From NCBI GenBank assembly GCA_963742955.1, contig CAVUOA010000012.1, positions 248,001 to 312,000 of the forward strand: 64,000 nt of DNA. The letters run 5' to 3'. Origin of the DNA: CAVUOA01 sp963742955. GTDB taxonomy: Bacteria > Bacteroidota > Ignavibacteria > Tepidaquicellales > OLB5. This document shows positions 1 to 8,417 of the stretch, piece after piece (the stretch's first letter is position 1; each line of letters starts with the position of its first letter). Under the pieces are notes generated by a model that was not told the origin of the DNA, made no database searches, and was given only the letters and a program-made list of their open reading frames with translations. The translations under genes and the position numbers were made by a program.

Positions 1-982
1 TATATACACCTGCTTTCATAAACCCATCGACTATTGTTGAAACTTCATTCCCCAGTACGTCATAAATCTTAAGGCTTACATTTCCGTCTTTAGGAACTGC
101 ATATTTAATGTTTGTAGTAGGGTTAAATGGATTAGGGTAATTCTGGTCAAGCCTGTATGCCGCAGGTATTTCATGTGTGCCGCTGACTCCGAGCGGATTT
201 GTTACAGATTGTATTGTGCTTTGCTCCACCATGCTCGATATAAGCGGCGGAGTATCTTTATACACAAATACTACAAGATTGCAATTCGATGCAACCCAGC
301 CCGTATCAATGGTTGTATTGATTAATTTGGTTATAGTCTGATTCTGATTCCAGTTACCGGTATTCAGATTTATTCCTATAGCCGTGTCTAAAATATTTCT
401 TGTCACCCAATGATGGACAAAATCCGGATGGTAACCCACTACACCGCATGGAGCATAGAAATTCTGCTGAAAAACAATATTATCCTCAGTAATGACGAAA
501 TTAATTTTATACTGTCCTGTAAGGTTTTCAAGAGCAGTTGCATTAATTGTTGCGGTTAGAACTCTTGTGGATGGGTTATAATCTTTTGCTGTAAAATCAA
601 GGTTGATTACCGAATTCGGCGTACGCTGATATCTTACAGCGCAGGTTTCAGGCCAATTGTAATCAAAATCCATGGGAGGGCCTGACTGCCTGTCAAAAAC
701 TGCCAGCGGGTATGCGCTGATTCCGAGTAACTGTATAATGTTATTTCCGTGAAATTCTCTGAACGGGTCAGGGCTTACACCATGATATGCCAGCACAATC
801 GTTTGCGGAAACTGCGGAAGAATATTATGTTCAATAATCGAGTCACCGCAGGCACACCATCCGCACCATGTACCGGTAGAGAATTCCAGCAATACTCTCC
901 GAGGGCTTGAATAAGACTGTGATGTGTACAGAACTGTAAAAATTATTAATAAGAAGGGGATAAAGAAAAGTTTTGTTTTCAT
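1..982 (-). CDS. Omp28-like secreted protein with T9SS sorting tail (3' end outside window)
   Basis: The gene starts at 982 on the minus strand and runs off the left edge, so the C-terminus is missing. The protein opens with a signal peptide (MKTKLFFIPFLLIIFTVL), followed by a thioredoxin-like segment with WCGWCACGD near residue 40. That motif is typical of Omp28-related outer-membrane proteins. The visible end contains LDQNYPNPFNP, the start of the type A T9SS sorting domain, so the protein is probably exported to the surface. The CxxC pair suggests a disulfide or redox role, but the substrate is unknown. The sorting domain and signal peptide are clear; the Omp28 call rests on the cysteine motif and general layout. 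Confidence 0.8.
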   Translation of the reverse strand, partial: MKTKLFFIPFLLIIFTVLYTSQSYSSPRRVLLEFSTGTWCGWCACGDSIIEHNILPQFPQTIVLAYHGVSPDPFREFHGNNIIQLLGISAYPLAVFDRQSGPPMDFDYNWPETCAVRYQRTPNSVINLDFTAKDYNPSTRVLTATINATALENLTGQYKINFVITEDNIVFQQNFYAPCGVVGYHPDFVHHWVTRNILDTAIGINLNTGNWNQNQTITKLINTTIDTGWVASNCNLVVFVYKDTPPLISSMVEQSTIQSVTNPLGVSGTHEIPAAYRLDQNYPNPFNPTTNIKYAVPKDGNVSLKIYDVLGNEVSTIVDGFMKAGVY

Positions 983-1203
983 GATTTTAGATGGTTAAAT
1001 TCTAAAATTACTGTTATCAATATAAAACAGCATAGATTAAGAAACAATAATAAATTCTTCGTTTAAGTTATCGGCAAATTTTGCTTTATTTATGTTTTTT
1101 AGCTGTTTAGTTTACAGCATTACACTTGCTTCTGCTTCAAAAAAACTCTATAATGATACTAAATAGATTCGTAACCATTAAATATGAAAGAAGAGGGAAG
1201 ATT

Positions 1204-1479
1204 ATGTCACTATTCATAGGAGTAAACGCTGAGTTCCCGAGGACCGAAAGGGACCAGAGAGAAGAAATTTTTAACCGTTTAAGAGAAAAGAAGTGGGTTA
1301 AAATAAAAAATATTGGTAAAGATTTTACAACTCTTTGGTTTGCGCGCTACAAAGACGATGTTAATTTTGATACTGCATTATTAGTAGCTGAGAAGGAGTT
1401 TAAGGAATGCTCCCAGCCCTTCACTGTGCCAAAGCTGGTTATTCACGCGGGCTACAACAAACCAAAGATTTTAGTGTAG
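1204..1479 (+). CDS. hypothetical protein, 91 aa
   Basis: I do not recognise this small soluble protein. The frame is open from 1126, but the ATG at 1204 is preferred because a purine-rich GAAGAGGGAAG lies just upstream. There is no signal peptide or membrane segment. The protein is rich in charged residues and has no obvious metal or nucleotide motif. It stands alone and is followed directly by a strong hairpin terminator, which supports it being a real single-gene transcript. Confidence 0.6.
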   Translation: MSLFIGVNAEFPRTERDQREEIFNRLREKKWVKIKNIGKDFTTLWFARYKDDVNFDTALLVAEKEFKECSQPFTVPKLVIHAGYNKPKILV

Positions 1480-1507
1480 TATATAGACTTACATAAATAA
1501 TATTTTT

Positions 1508-1538
1508 AAAAAGACTCATTTTTAATGGGTCTTTTTTT
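1508..1538 (+). terminator. rho-independent terminator
   Basis: A 13-base stem (AAAAAGACTCATT with AATGGGTCTTTTT, one G-T pair) with a three-base loop runs into a T tract. It lies 28 bases after the stop of the 91-residue gene. Confidence 0.85.
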
Positions 1539-1627
1539 ATTTACAGTCATTTTTTGAATATTGTTTATCCAAATTTTATTTTATTTTACATAAGTCACTT
1601 CATAAAAACTACAAATGGAGAGATATT

Positions 1628-2081
1628 ATGACTTCAAAGAAAACAGTTGAAGAATTTTTCGCTCAGCCTGCGCTGGCAGTTGTAGGGGTTTCACGCTCGG
1701 GCAAAAAGTTCGGAAACTACGCATACAAGAATCTCAAACAAAAAGGTTACAAGGTTTATCAGATTCATCCTCATTCTAAATCAATAGAAGGTGATGAGTG
1801 TTATCCTGATTTTAAATCCATACCCGATAAAGTTGAGGGAGCTGTGTTAGTTATTAAGCCAATTCACGCGCTTAAGATTCTTGAAGAAGCGCGCGCAATC
1901 GGGAATAAAATATGTCTGGCTCCAGCAGGGTGCTGAATCGAAAGAAGCAATTGAATATTGCGAGAAAAACGGAATAAACCTGGTTCATAACGAATGTATT
2001 ATGATGTTTGCAAGTCCCGTTAAATCTATGCACAGGTTCCACCGCTGGATATGGACTATTGCCGGCAAAATGCCGAAATAA
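1628..2081 (+). pseudogene. CoA-binding protein (YccU-like), frameshifted
   Basis: Two overlapping frames (1628-1936 and 1881-2081) together make one CoA_binding_2 Rossmann protein of about 150 residues, the usual family length. The first frame carries the nucleotide-binding start (AVVGVSRSGKKFGNYAYKNL) and the second begins with the family's GIKYVWLQQGAESKEA segment. Removing one G from GGG near 1902 joins them into a continuous protein. A shortened homopolymer of this kind could be a sequencing error or a real mutation. The family binds CoA, but its physiological role is poorly known. A GGAG ribosome-binding site precedes the ATG. Confidence 0.8.
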
Positions 2082-2087
2082 AAGATT

Positions 2088-2134
2088 GCCATTCCCGCTT
2101 GTCCCGACATCCCGGGGCGCAGGCGGGAATCCTA
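2088..2134. repeat. dispersed CATTCC...GGAATCC palindromic repeat
   Basis: This stretch contains an imperfect inverted repeat (CATTCCCGC with GCGGGAAT). Related copies lie at 17418-17499 and 61688-61735, and fragments occur near 49510-49585. Repeats of this kind are common in intergenic DNA of many bacteria. Confidence 0.6.
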
Positions 2135-2156
2135 TTGACATGGTAATTAATTTGTG

Positions 2157-2180
2157 CCGTCAGGTGTTACCACCTGACGG
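2157..2180. repeat. REP hairpin, class A
   Basis: This is a perfect 10-base stem (CCGTCAGGTG with CACCTGACGG) around the loop TTAC. It belongs to the REP family that surrounds the transposase gene at 4028-4591. The GTG at 2180 lies inside it, so it is unlikely to be a real start for the next gene. Confidence 0.8.
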
Positions 2181-2206
2181 TGAATAATTTTCGAAATAGT
2201 TTATTC

Positions 2207-3178
2207 ATGCTTACAGGAATTCACATACTTCTTTCCTACAAATGCATTTACGAATGCGACCACTGCTTTGTTTACAGCTCACCGAGTGCAGAAGGGACAT
2301 TTCACATTCAGGCAATTGAAAATGTTCTTGACGAAGCCAAGAAAATCGGCACAATAGAATGGATTTATTTTGAAGGCGGAGAACCGTTTCTTTATTATCC
2401 TTTACTTAATTGAGGGAATCAAAAAAGCGCATGATTACGGTTTTAAAATCGGGATTGTTACAAATGCTTACTTTGCCCAAAATGAAGAAGACGCCGTAAA
2501 ATGGCTTGAACCGCTTTGACAAAATTTAATGTGCTTGATATCAGCATAAGCGATGATAATTTCCATAATGAAGGCGAGAAAGATTCGCCTGCTAAGATTG
2601 CATTGAAAGCAGCAAAGAAGCTTGGTTTGAGTACAGGCTCAATTTCGATTGAAGAGCCGAAAGCAATATGCGATACAAAGGGAAGAAAAAAAGGTGAGCC
2701 GGTAGTCGGCGGAGACGTAATGTTTAAAGGCAGGGCAGTTGAAAAGATTTCAGCCGGTTTACCCCGAATCGATTGGAAAGAGTTTGATGAATGTCCTTAC
2801 GAAGATTTGGTTAACCCGGGAAGAGTTCACGTTGATGCTTATGGAAATGTTCACCTGTGCCAGGGGATTTCGATGGGGAATATGTGGAAAACGCCGCTAT
2901 CTGAATTAGTCAAAAATTATAATTATAAAAATAATCCGATTGTCAGACCGATTGTTGAAGGCGGTCCCGCAAAGTTAACAGTTGAATTAGGCGTTGAGCA
3001 TGATGAAAGTTACATAGACGTTTGCCATTTATGCTTTGAAGTCCGCAGAAAAATATTAGACCAATATCCTGAATATCTTGCACCTAAGAATGTGTATGGG
3101 ATTGTGATAGCCATGACTTCAATCATGAGTTTAATATGGTTATATTTAAATAACTATATAAATGGCTTCAAATATTAA
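2207..3178 (+). pseudogene. radical SAM protein with SPASM-like C-terminus, frameshifted twice
   Basis: Three frames together encode one radical SAM enzyme. The N-terminus (ATG at 2207) has the 4Fe-4S motif CIYECDHC (CX3CX2C) and the FEGGEPFLYYPLL strand. The frame stops at 2413. Removing one A near 2408 continues it through IEGIKKAHDYGFKIGIVTNAY to about 2515, where one missing T must be restored to enter the frame that ends at 3178. That last part has VHVDAYGNVHLCQGISMGN and a CHLC pair, like the auxiliary-cluster region of SPASM proteins. The substrate cannot be told. The final 25 residues (YGIVIAMTSIMSLIWLYLNN) look odd and may follow another shift. The indels may be assembly errors. Confidence 0.75.
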
Positions 3179-3241
3179 ATTATATGAATAAATTTTAACC
3201 CATTACTAAAGTTATGGGCAGTTAAATTAAAAAAAATGAAT

Positions 3242-3525
3242 ATGAAAACTTTAATCGGAATTATTAGTAGGTATTAGTTGTTCTTTCCGGTTGTTCACAT
3301 GATGTTTCCGGCAGGTATCAGGGTACAAAGCTTCAGGGAAGCTATCTTGATTTAAATAAAGACGGAACTTTTCAGATAGCGGAAAACGATAAAATCAGTT
3401 CGGGAAAATATGAGATTGAAGGTGACCAAATAATTATGAATTTTGATAACGGTATGACAGGGAAGTACCCGTTTCAGGATAATAAAATTATTGGCGGTAC
3501 CAAAGAGACGTATGTGAAAAAGTAA
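3242..3525 (+). pseudogene. small lipoprotein, frameshifted in the signal peptide
   Basis: The ATG at 3242 begins a signal peptide (MKTLIGIIS). The frame is broken around 3268, and the sequence continues in the frame starting GTA at 3271 as VLVVLSGCSHDVSGRYQGT. That gives a lipobox (LSGC) followed by about 75 residues with a small beta-barrel-like pattern (YLDLNKDGTFQI, GKYEIEGDQIIMNF), ending at 3525. This resembles short lipocalin-like stress lipoproteins, but I cannot name a family. It sits immediately upstream of the REP cluster, and the break may be real. Confidence 0.5.
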
Positions 3526-3530
3526 ATAAA

Positions 3531-3554
3531 GTGTCAGGTCGTAAGACCTGACAC
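3531..3554. repeat. REP hairpin, class B
   Basis: This is a perfect 10-base stem (GTGTCAGGTC with GACCTGACAC) around the loop GTAA. The same hairpin followed by CACAGAAAAAAA recurs at 4614-4637, and in both places it precedes the same lipoprotein gene end. Confidence 0.85.
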
Positions 3555-3587
3555 CACAGAAAAAAAAACGATAGAATAAAGTCGTCT

Positions 3588-3863
3588 TTAGGGTTCTTTA
3601 TCCTTCACATATTTATCCCATTTATCAGATGCATATTCCTTAAACTTTGACGGCGCGTTTTTAAATGCTGCATCAAAATCCTTTTCGCCTTTTACTTTGT
3701 ACCCGCCTCCTGCATCGACTCCTATAGAACCTCTTATTACAAGTTTTGTATCACCGCTGTGCATCATTAGCTTCAATGGCATGGGTGAAACATCACACCT
3801 GTCATCCAGCTTATAAAGGAATAAGCTTTCGCCAATATTTTGTGTGCAGTCAGGTGTTACCAC
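3588..3863 (-). pseudogene. partial duplicate of the lipoprotein gene at 4711-5406 (3' part only)
   Basis: The segment from about 3555 to 3842 is a close copy of 4638-4925 and encodes the C-terminal 80 residues of the neighbouring lipoprotein. Identity ends at 3842, exactly where a class A REP begins, so the first residues of this frame (MVTPDCTQ) are read from repeat DNA. There is no signal peptide. The copy is probably not expressed. It is useful because it preserves the ancestral end (FKEYASDKWDKYVKDKEP), which the full-length gene has lost through a one-base insertion. Confidence 0.8.
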
Positions 3864-3870
3864 CTGATTG
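3847..3870. repeat. REP hairpin, class A
   Basis: The stem CAGTCAGGTG with CACCTGATTG has one G-T pair and the loop TTAC. It marks the breakpoint of the duplicated lipoprotein gene end. Confidence 0.8.
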
Positions 3871-3891
3871 AGTTTTAGCTGCTAATTATTT

Positions 3892-3917
3892 GGTGTCAGG
3901 TCGTAAGACCTGACACC
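3892..3917. repeat. REP hairpin, class B
   Basis: This is a perfect 11-base stem (GGTGTCAGGTC with GACCTGACACC) with the loop GTAA. It lies 21 bases after the preceding class A copy. Confidence 0.85.
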
Positions 3918-3955
3918 ACTTATCTCATAAAACTCGTTTTTACGGTTCTTTGTGT

Positions 3956-3981
3956 GCAGTCAGGTGTAACCACCTGACTGC
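3956..3981. repeat. REP hairpin, class A
   Basis: This is a perfect 11-base stem (GCAGTCAGGTG with CACCTGACTGC) with the loop TAAC, preceded by GTGT like the copy at 3847. Confidence 0.85.
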
Positions 3982-3997
3982 TGTTATTATTAGTGTG

Positions 3998-4021
3998 CGG
4001 TCAGGTCTTACGACCTGACCG
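3998..4021. repeat. REP hairpin, class B inverted, flanking the transposase
   Basis: This is a perfect 10-base stem (CGGTCAGGTC with GACCTGACCG). Its loop TTAC is the reverse complement of GTAA, so it lies in the opposite orientation to the class B copy on the other side of the transposase gene. It ends 6 bases from the transposase stop codon. Confidence 0.85.
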
Positions 4022-4027
4022 TTTCAC

Positions 4028-4591
4028 TTATACTTCTTTTACTTCCAGACTTGTTGAAACACTAATTATGCTGTGGTCATCTAAGATATAATTTCTTGCA
4101 CTTGAGAACTTCCAGTCCTCCGGTTTATCAACTAATCTTTCCTTGATGGGATTATTGTGTATATAATTTATCTTTACTCCAAGAGTTTTTTCTGTGGTAA
4201 TTATTAAATCGTCGAATCTATCCATCCAAAATTTAAAAACCCTATTCTTTTTTCCCTTTGCATTAGATCTTAACCTTTCAACTAAATCCTTATAGTTCTG
4301 ACAATCAAGCATTTGTCTTATTTTGGTTGATGTATATTTTTTGAAATCTCTCATAAAATCCGAAACACTTTCACCATTAGGAATGTATAATATCAAATGT
4401 AAATGATTCGGCATTATGACATAAGCTATTAATGTTGCATCATGCTCTATAATCTGGTGTTTAAGTGAATTAATTAAAATTAACGGGTAAGATTCGTTTA
4501 AAGAAAATATCTTAAGGAAGTTTTCTACTGTAGTGGTTATAAAGTACAGATTACCCTGTTTATCAAATATTGACCTGTTTCTACGTCCCAT
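4028..4591 (-). CDS. REP-associated tyrosine transposase (RAYT, Y1/IS200-like)
   Basis: This 187-residue protein is a single-strand DNA transposase of the IS200/IS605 HUH type. The metal-binding HxH lies at H63 and H65 in MPNHLHLIL, and the candidate catalytic tyrosine is Y142 in NYIHNNPIKERL, in the position seen in RAYTs. There is no accessory TnpB, and no IS ends other than REP hairpins. Inverted class B REPs sit 6 bases beyond its stop and 23 bases before its start, which is the expected setting for a RAYT that processes these hairpins. It lies between two copies of a lipoprotein gene end, pointing to past rearrangement here. Confidence 0.88.
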   Translation of the reverse strand: MGRRNRSIFDKQGNLYFITTTVENFLKIFSLNESYPLILINSLKHQIIEHDATLIAYVIMPNHLHLILYIPNGESVSDFMRDFKKYTSTKIRQMLDCQNYKDLVERLRSNAKGKKNRVFKFWMDRFDDLIITTEKTLGVKINYIHNNPIKERLVDKPEDWKFSSARNYILDDHSIISVSTSLEVKEV

Positions 4592-4613
4592 GAGATTTCA
4601 ATTTTAATTTAAA

Positions 4614-4637
4614 GTGTCAGGTCGTAAGACCTGACAC
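4614..4637. repeat. REP hairpin, class B, flanking the transposase
   Basis: This is a perfect 10-base stem (GTGTCAGGTC with GACCTGACAC) with the loop GTAA. It lies upstream of the transposase start and inverted relative to the copy at 3998-4021. Confidence 0.85.
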
Positions 4638-4710
4638 CACAGAAAAAAAGAAACCGATAGAATAAAGCCGTCTTTAGGGTTCTTTGTCTTTCACATACTC
4701 ATCCCATTTA

Positions 4711-5406
4711 TCAGAGGCATACTGTTTGAATTTTGACGGCGACGTTTTTAAATGCTGCATCAAAATCCTTTTCGCCTTTAACTTTATATCCGCCGCCTGC
4801 ATCGACTCCTATAGAACCTCTTATTACAAGTTTTGTATCACCGCTGTGCATCATTAATTTAAGTGGCATGGGTGAAACATCACACCTGTCATCCAGCTTA
4901 TAAAGGAATAAGCTTTCGCCAATATTATCACCGTCAAGGTCAACTATTTCCAGAGTGCCGGGTATATATTCAGCTTCAACATCGCAGTAGCTTTTGACGA
5001 AATCGGTAATATTCCATAATTGCGAATACCCGTCATCATGATTTATATACTGGTATGCATACAGATACTGTTCGCGTATGTCACTATTAACCTGTCTTAT
5101 ACCGGATTGTGTTATTACTATTATATTATCGCCTTCCTTATCCGTCCAGTAAGCGCCGTCAACAATTTTGCCCTGGTATTTTATTGTAGATGGAAGATTA
5201 TTTTTATCGAATTTATGAATTTCAATACCATCCGTGGTCTTTGAAATATCTTTAGCGGTGCCTTCTTCTTTAGAAATATTTGAAGCAGTGGTTTCATCTT
5301 TTTTCTCGGTTTTCACAGGGTCGCTTTGTTCGCTTGATGTTTTGTCACTTTTATTGCAGCCCCAAAAAAGCAATATGCTTATTAATGTCAGTAAGGTAAT
5401 TTTCAT
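4711..5406 (-). CDS. lipoprotein of unknown function, C-terminus shifted
   Basis: The protein begins MKITLLTLISILLFWGC, a signal peptide with a lipobox cysteine at residue 17, so it is probably anchored in a membrane. A Thr/Ser/Lys-rich linker of about 40 residues follows, then a globular domain with no family I recognise. An AAGGAGAA site precedes the ATG. Near 4740 the DNA reads GCGACG where the partial duplicate has GCGCG. This one-base insertion replaces the ancestral tail with FKNVAVKIQTVCL. In the other frame the tail would continue to a stop at 4674-4676 and end KDKEP, as in the copy. The true gene probably spans 4674-5406. Confidence 0.75.
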   Translation of the reverse strand: MKITLLTLISILLFWGCNKSDKTSSEQSDPVKTEKKDETTASNISKEEGTAKDISKTTDGIEIHKFDKNNLPSTIKYQGKIVDGAYWTDKEGDNIIVITQSGIRQVNSDIREQYLYAYQYINHDDGYSQLWNITDFVKSYCDVEAEYIPGTLEIVDLDGDNIGESLFLYKLDDRCDVSPMPLKLMMHSGDTKLVIRGSIGVDAGGGYKVKGEKDFDAAFKNVAVKIQTVCL

Positions 5407-5491
5407 TTTATTCTCCTTTCGTTATAATCATTATAAAAATAAATGATTACAATTAATAAGTAATTTTACAGTAGCTTAACTTTATAATCGT

Positions 5492-5550
5492 GTCATGCTG
5501 AACTTGTTTCAGCATCTCAAAATTAGACCCTGAAACAAGTTCAGGGTGAC
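5492..5550. repeat. 59-base dispersed hairpin repeat, copy 1
   Basis: The arms CTGAACTTGTTTCAG and CTGAAACAAGTTCAG are a perfect 15-base inverted pair, extended by GTC and GAC at the ends. A copy of the same length lies at 49278-49336. It sits in the spacer between two divergent genes and has no coding content. Confidence 0.8.
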
Positions 5551-5675
5551 AAAATTTAAAATTACAAATTGATATTGAGTCCTGTAATTATCAAATTGTG
5601 CATTTTTCCTTCATGGAACTAAGACTAATATTTTAGTATTTTAGAAATAAGTATGATGATAATATTACATTTTTG

Positions 5676-6527
5676 ATGAAAGAAGATTCTGAAAATGGTG
5701 AAATCGTAACCGTTTCCGAGCCTGTCAACAAAAGCCCTATTAAGAAATACACATCCAGAATAAGCTGGAAACAGACTTTCGCTTCACTTCAATACCGTAA
5801 TTACAGGCTGTGGTTCTGGGGGCAAATGGTCTCGCTGTTCGGCTCATGGATGCAAATCACGGCGCAGGGATTTCTTGTATATCAGCTTACCCATTCACCC
5901 GCTTATCTTGGTTACGTAGGATTCGCTGCAGGAATTCCGACCTGGCTCTTTATGATGTACGGCGGTGTATTGGCTGACCGTATGCCAAGAAGAAATGTTC
6001 TTATTGTTACGCAGGTTTCTATGATGATACTTGCTTTCATACTGACTATTTTAACTTTTACGGGAGCAGTTCAGGCATGGCATATTGTTTTACTTGCATT
6101 CTTCCTCGGTGTTGCCAATGCATTCGATGCGCCTTCCCGGCAGGCATTTGTGCTTGAGCTTGTTAAACGCGAAGACCTCACAAACGCAATAGCGCTTAAC
6201 TCAACCATGTTTAACTCGGCAACGGCTGTTGGTCCTGCAATAGCAGGTATAACATATGCTGTTTTCGGTCCTGCATGGTGTTTTATGATAAACGGTATTT
6301 CATTTCTTGGTGTCATAGCCGCTCTTCTCAGAATGAAAATAACTTTTCAGCCCCGCGCCAGGCAAAACGGAAAATCCACGCTGGATGAGCTTAAAGAAGG
6401 CCTTAAATACACACTTAAACATCCGCAGATCAGGATAATAATATATTCTTGTAGCAATTATCAGCGTGTTCGGAATTTCTTATGCAACTCTTATTCCTGC
6501 ATGGGCAGTAAATATACTTGGCGGTGA
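5676..6527 (+). CDS. MFS exporter (EntS/MFS_3-like), N-terminal part
   Basis: This frame holds the first half of a 12-helix major facilitator pump, with about six membrane segments after a 35-residue polar N-terminus. The helix 2-3 loop has the MFS signature as GGVLADRMPRRNV. The stretch FDAPSRQAFVLELV is typical of the MFS_3 group, which includes the enterobactin exporter EntS. The substrate cannot be told. The ATG at 5676 follows an in-frame TTG. The frame goes wrong near 6440-6450 and stops at 6527; the second half continues in the next entry. The whole pump would be about 430 residues, a normal length, so one indel explains the split. Confidence 0.82.
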   Translation: MKEDSENGEIVTVSEPVNKSPIKKYTSRISWKQTFASLQYRNYRLWFWGQMVSLFGSWMQITAQGFLVYQLTHSPAYLGYVGFAAGIPTWLFMMYGGVLADRMPRRNVLIVTQVSMMILAFILTILTFTGAVQAWHIVLLAFFLGVANAFDAPSRQAFVLELVKREDLTNAIALNSTMFNSATAVGPAIAGITYAVFGPAWCFMINGISFLGVIAALLRMKITFQPRARQNGKSTLDELKEGLKYTLKHPQIRIIIYSCSNYQRVRNFLCNSYSCMGSKYTWR

Positions 6528-6978
6528 TGCTACAACAAACGGATTGCTTCAATCAGCAAGGGGAGTAGGAGCATTAATGAGCGCGCTGTTCATTGCTTCG
6601 CTCGGCAGGTTCCAGTTCAAAGGAAAGCTCTTAACAATCGGCAGCTTTATGTTTCCTGCACTGCTTATAGTTTTTTCATTTATGCGCTGGCTTCCGCTAT
6701 CAATGCTTGTTTTGGTTGGAGTGGGTTCATCTTTAATTTTAGTATTTAATCTTGCAAATGCTCTTGTGCAGACAATTGTAAGCGATGAATTGCGCGGCAG
6801 AGTGATGGGTGTGTATACAGCATCATTTTTCGGTCTCATGCCGGTAGGCGCTCTCATTATGGGCACACTTGCCGAACATTTTGGTTCAATGGCAGCTGTT
6901 ATAATCGGCGCCTGTGTTGCAATAACAACTGCAGCATCGATTTACATTTTTGTTCCTGCAGTAAGAAAACTTCATTAA
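6466..6978 (+). CDS. MFS exporter, C-terminal part after frameshift
   Basis: This frame continues the exporter. Its true entry is at about LVAIISVFGISYATLIPAWA, upstream of the nominal start at 6466. It supplies the last six membrane helices, including ELRGRVMGVYTASFFGLMPVG, which resembles the second MFS half. It has no ribosome-binding site and is unlikely to be a separate gene. The N-terminal half is at 5676-6527. Confidence 0.78.
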   Translation: MFGISYATLIPAWAVNILGGDATTNGLLQSARGVGALMSALFIASLGRFQFKGKLLTIGSFMFPALLIVFSFMRWLPLSMLVLVGVGSSLILVFNLANALVQTIVSDELRGRVMGVYTASFFGLMPVGALIMGTLAEHFGSMAAVIIGACVAITTAASIYIFVPAVRKLH

Positions 6979-7055
6979 TTACCGCTTTTTAGTTTTTTTT
7001 ATGCCAAAAATTCTTATATTTATATACCTTTCATAAATTTTTTTTCAGTAGACCT

Positions 7056-8417
7056 TTGGCTAAAAACAGAACACATGTTGTAGAATCTGCTCCAATTGAA
7101 GTTATCCTAAAACCAATTCAGAAATTTCTGCAGGTTCAGGCTTCCGGCGGTATACTTTTATTTGTTGCAACAGTAATTGCGTTATTTTGGGCAAACTCAC
7201 AGTTTTTGGATAGTTATCATACATTGCTGAAGAATATGGTTACTGTGGGGTTTGACCAGTACAAAATCGAAAAGCCTCTGCTCATTTGGATTAATGACGG
7301 GCTAATGGCAATATTTTTCTTTGTTGTAGGACTTGAAATAAAACGCGAGTTATTAATTGGCGAGCTTTCAACCTTCAAACAGGCAGTATTGCCTATTGTT
7401 GCGGCTATCGGAGGAATGATTATCCCCGCTGTGATTTACCTTTATTTCAATAACGGTACATCTTCACAGAACGGCTGGGGAATTCCAATGGCTACAGATA
7501 TTGCATTTTCCTTAGGAGTAGTTTCGCTTTTGGGGAAAAGGGTGCCGTTTACATTAAAGGTTTTTCTTACCGCGTTTGCTATTATTGATGATATTGGCGC
7601 GGTAATTGTAATTGCCGTGTTTTATACATCATCAATTTCAATTGCAGCTCTTGCAATCGGCGGAGCATTTTTTCTAATGCTGATATTATCTAACCTGCTT
7701 CATGTACGTTCCCCATTTGTATATATATTATTTGGAGTTTGCATGTGGATTGCATTTCTGAAATCAGGCGTTCATCCTACAATAGCGGGAGTTTTAATTG
7801 CTTTTACAATTCCAGCCAAAGCAAGAATAAATTCAATGGAGTTTCTTGAACGAGGTAAAAACATACTTATTGATTTGGAAAAATCACAGGTACATGGTGA
7901 GAAAGTCCGCACAACCGGAGCACTGAACTCAGCAATATATGACCTCGAGGATTCCAGCGAAAAAGTCCTTGCTCCAGCGCACAGGATTGAGCATAATCTT
8001 CACCCGCTTGTAGCATATTTTATAATGCCGGTTTTTGCGTTTGCCAATGCCGGCATAACAGTTGAAGGCAATTTTATTAATTCGCTTTTACATCCTGTGA
8101 CCTTGGGTATATTAGCTGGATTGTTTTTTGGAAAGCAATTGGGGATATTTATTTTTTCGTGGATTGCATGCAAAATAAGAATTGCGTCTTTGCCTGAAAA
8201 TATTTCCTGGCGCCAGATGTACGGCATTGCCTTAATAGGGGGTATTGGGTTTACGATGTCACTCTTCATTGCTGCGCTTGCATTCGGAGAATCAGAGATG
8301 ATTATAAATGCAAAAATCGGGATTTTCCTGGCATCGTTTGTATCGGGAGCAGCAGGGTATTTTATTTTAAAAATGAAGAAAAAAGAGAGTATTAAAATTA
8401 AGGATTCAACATTATAA
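7056..8417 (+). CDS. nhaA: Na+/H+ antiporter NhaA
   Basis: This 453-residue inner-membrane antiporter exchanges protons for sodium and controls pH and salt balance. The essential aspartate pair is present in AFAIIDDIGAVIVI near residue 175, and the N-terminal half has WINDGLMAIFFFVVGLEIKRE, both NhaA hallmarks. A 55-residue hydrophilic insert (residues about 265-320) sits in the middle. It is longer than in E. coli NhaA but is seen in relatives. The start is a TTG at 7056; no better start is visible. The stop overlaps the ATG of the next gene by one base (TAATG), so the two are probably translated together. Confidence 0.93.
   Translation: MAKNRTHVVESAPIEVILKPIQKFLQVQASGGILLFVATVIALFWANSQFLDSYHTLLKNMVTVGFDQYKIEKPLLIWINDGLMAIFFFVVGLEIKRELLIGELSTFKQAVLPIVAAIGGMIIPAVIYLYFNNGTSSQNGWGIPMATDIAFSLGVVSLLGKRVPFTLKVFLTAFAIIDDIGAVIVIAVFYTSSISIAALAIGGAFFLMLILSNLLHVRSPFVYILFGVCMWIAFLKSGVHPTIAGVLIAFTIPAKARINSMEFLERGKNILIDLEKSQVHGEKVRTTGALNSAIYDLEDSSEKVLAPAHRIEHNLHPLVAYFIMPVFAFANAGITVEGNFINSLLHPVTLGILAGLFFGKQLGIFIFSWIACKIRIASLPENISWRQMYGIALIGGIGFTMSLFIAALAFGESEMIINAKIGIFLASFVSGAAGYFILKMKKKESIKIKDSTL

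Noticed and set aside
2180..2206. GTG at 2180 as the radical SAM start
   Set aside because: It lies inside a REP hairpin; the ATG at 2207 begins the conserved part.
3847..4021. Regular palindromes that might be a CRISPR array
   Set aside because: The repeats are short hairpins of two classes in mixed orientation, the gaps (10-38 bases) are not uniform spacers, and there are no cas genes. They fit REP elements.
5020..5446. Plus-strand open frames opposite the lipoprotein gene
   Set aside because: They are antisense shadows of the gene at 4711-5406, with no ribosome-binding site or family similarity.
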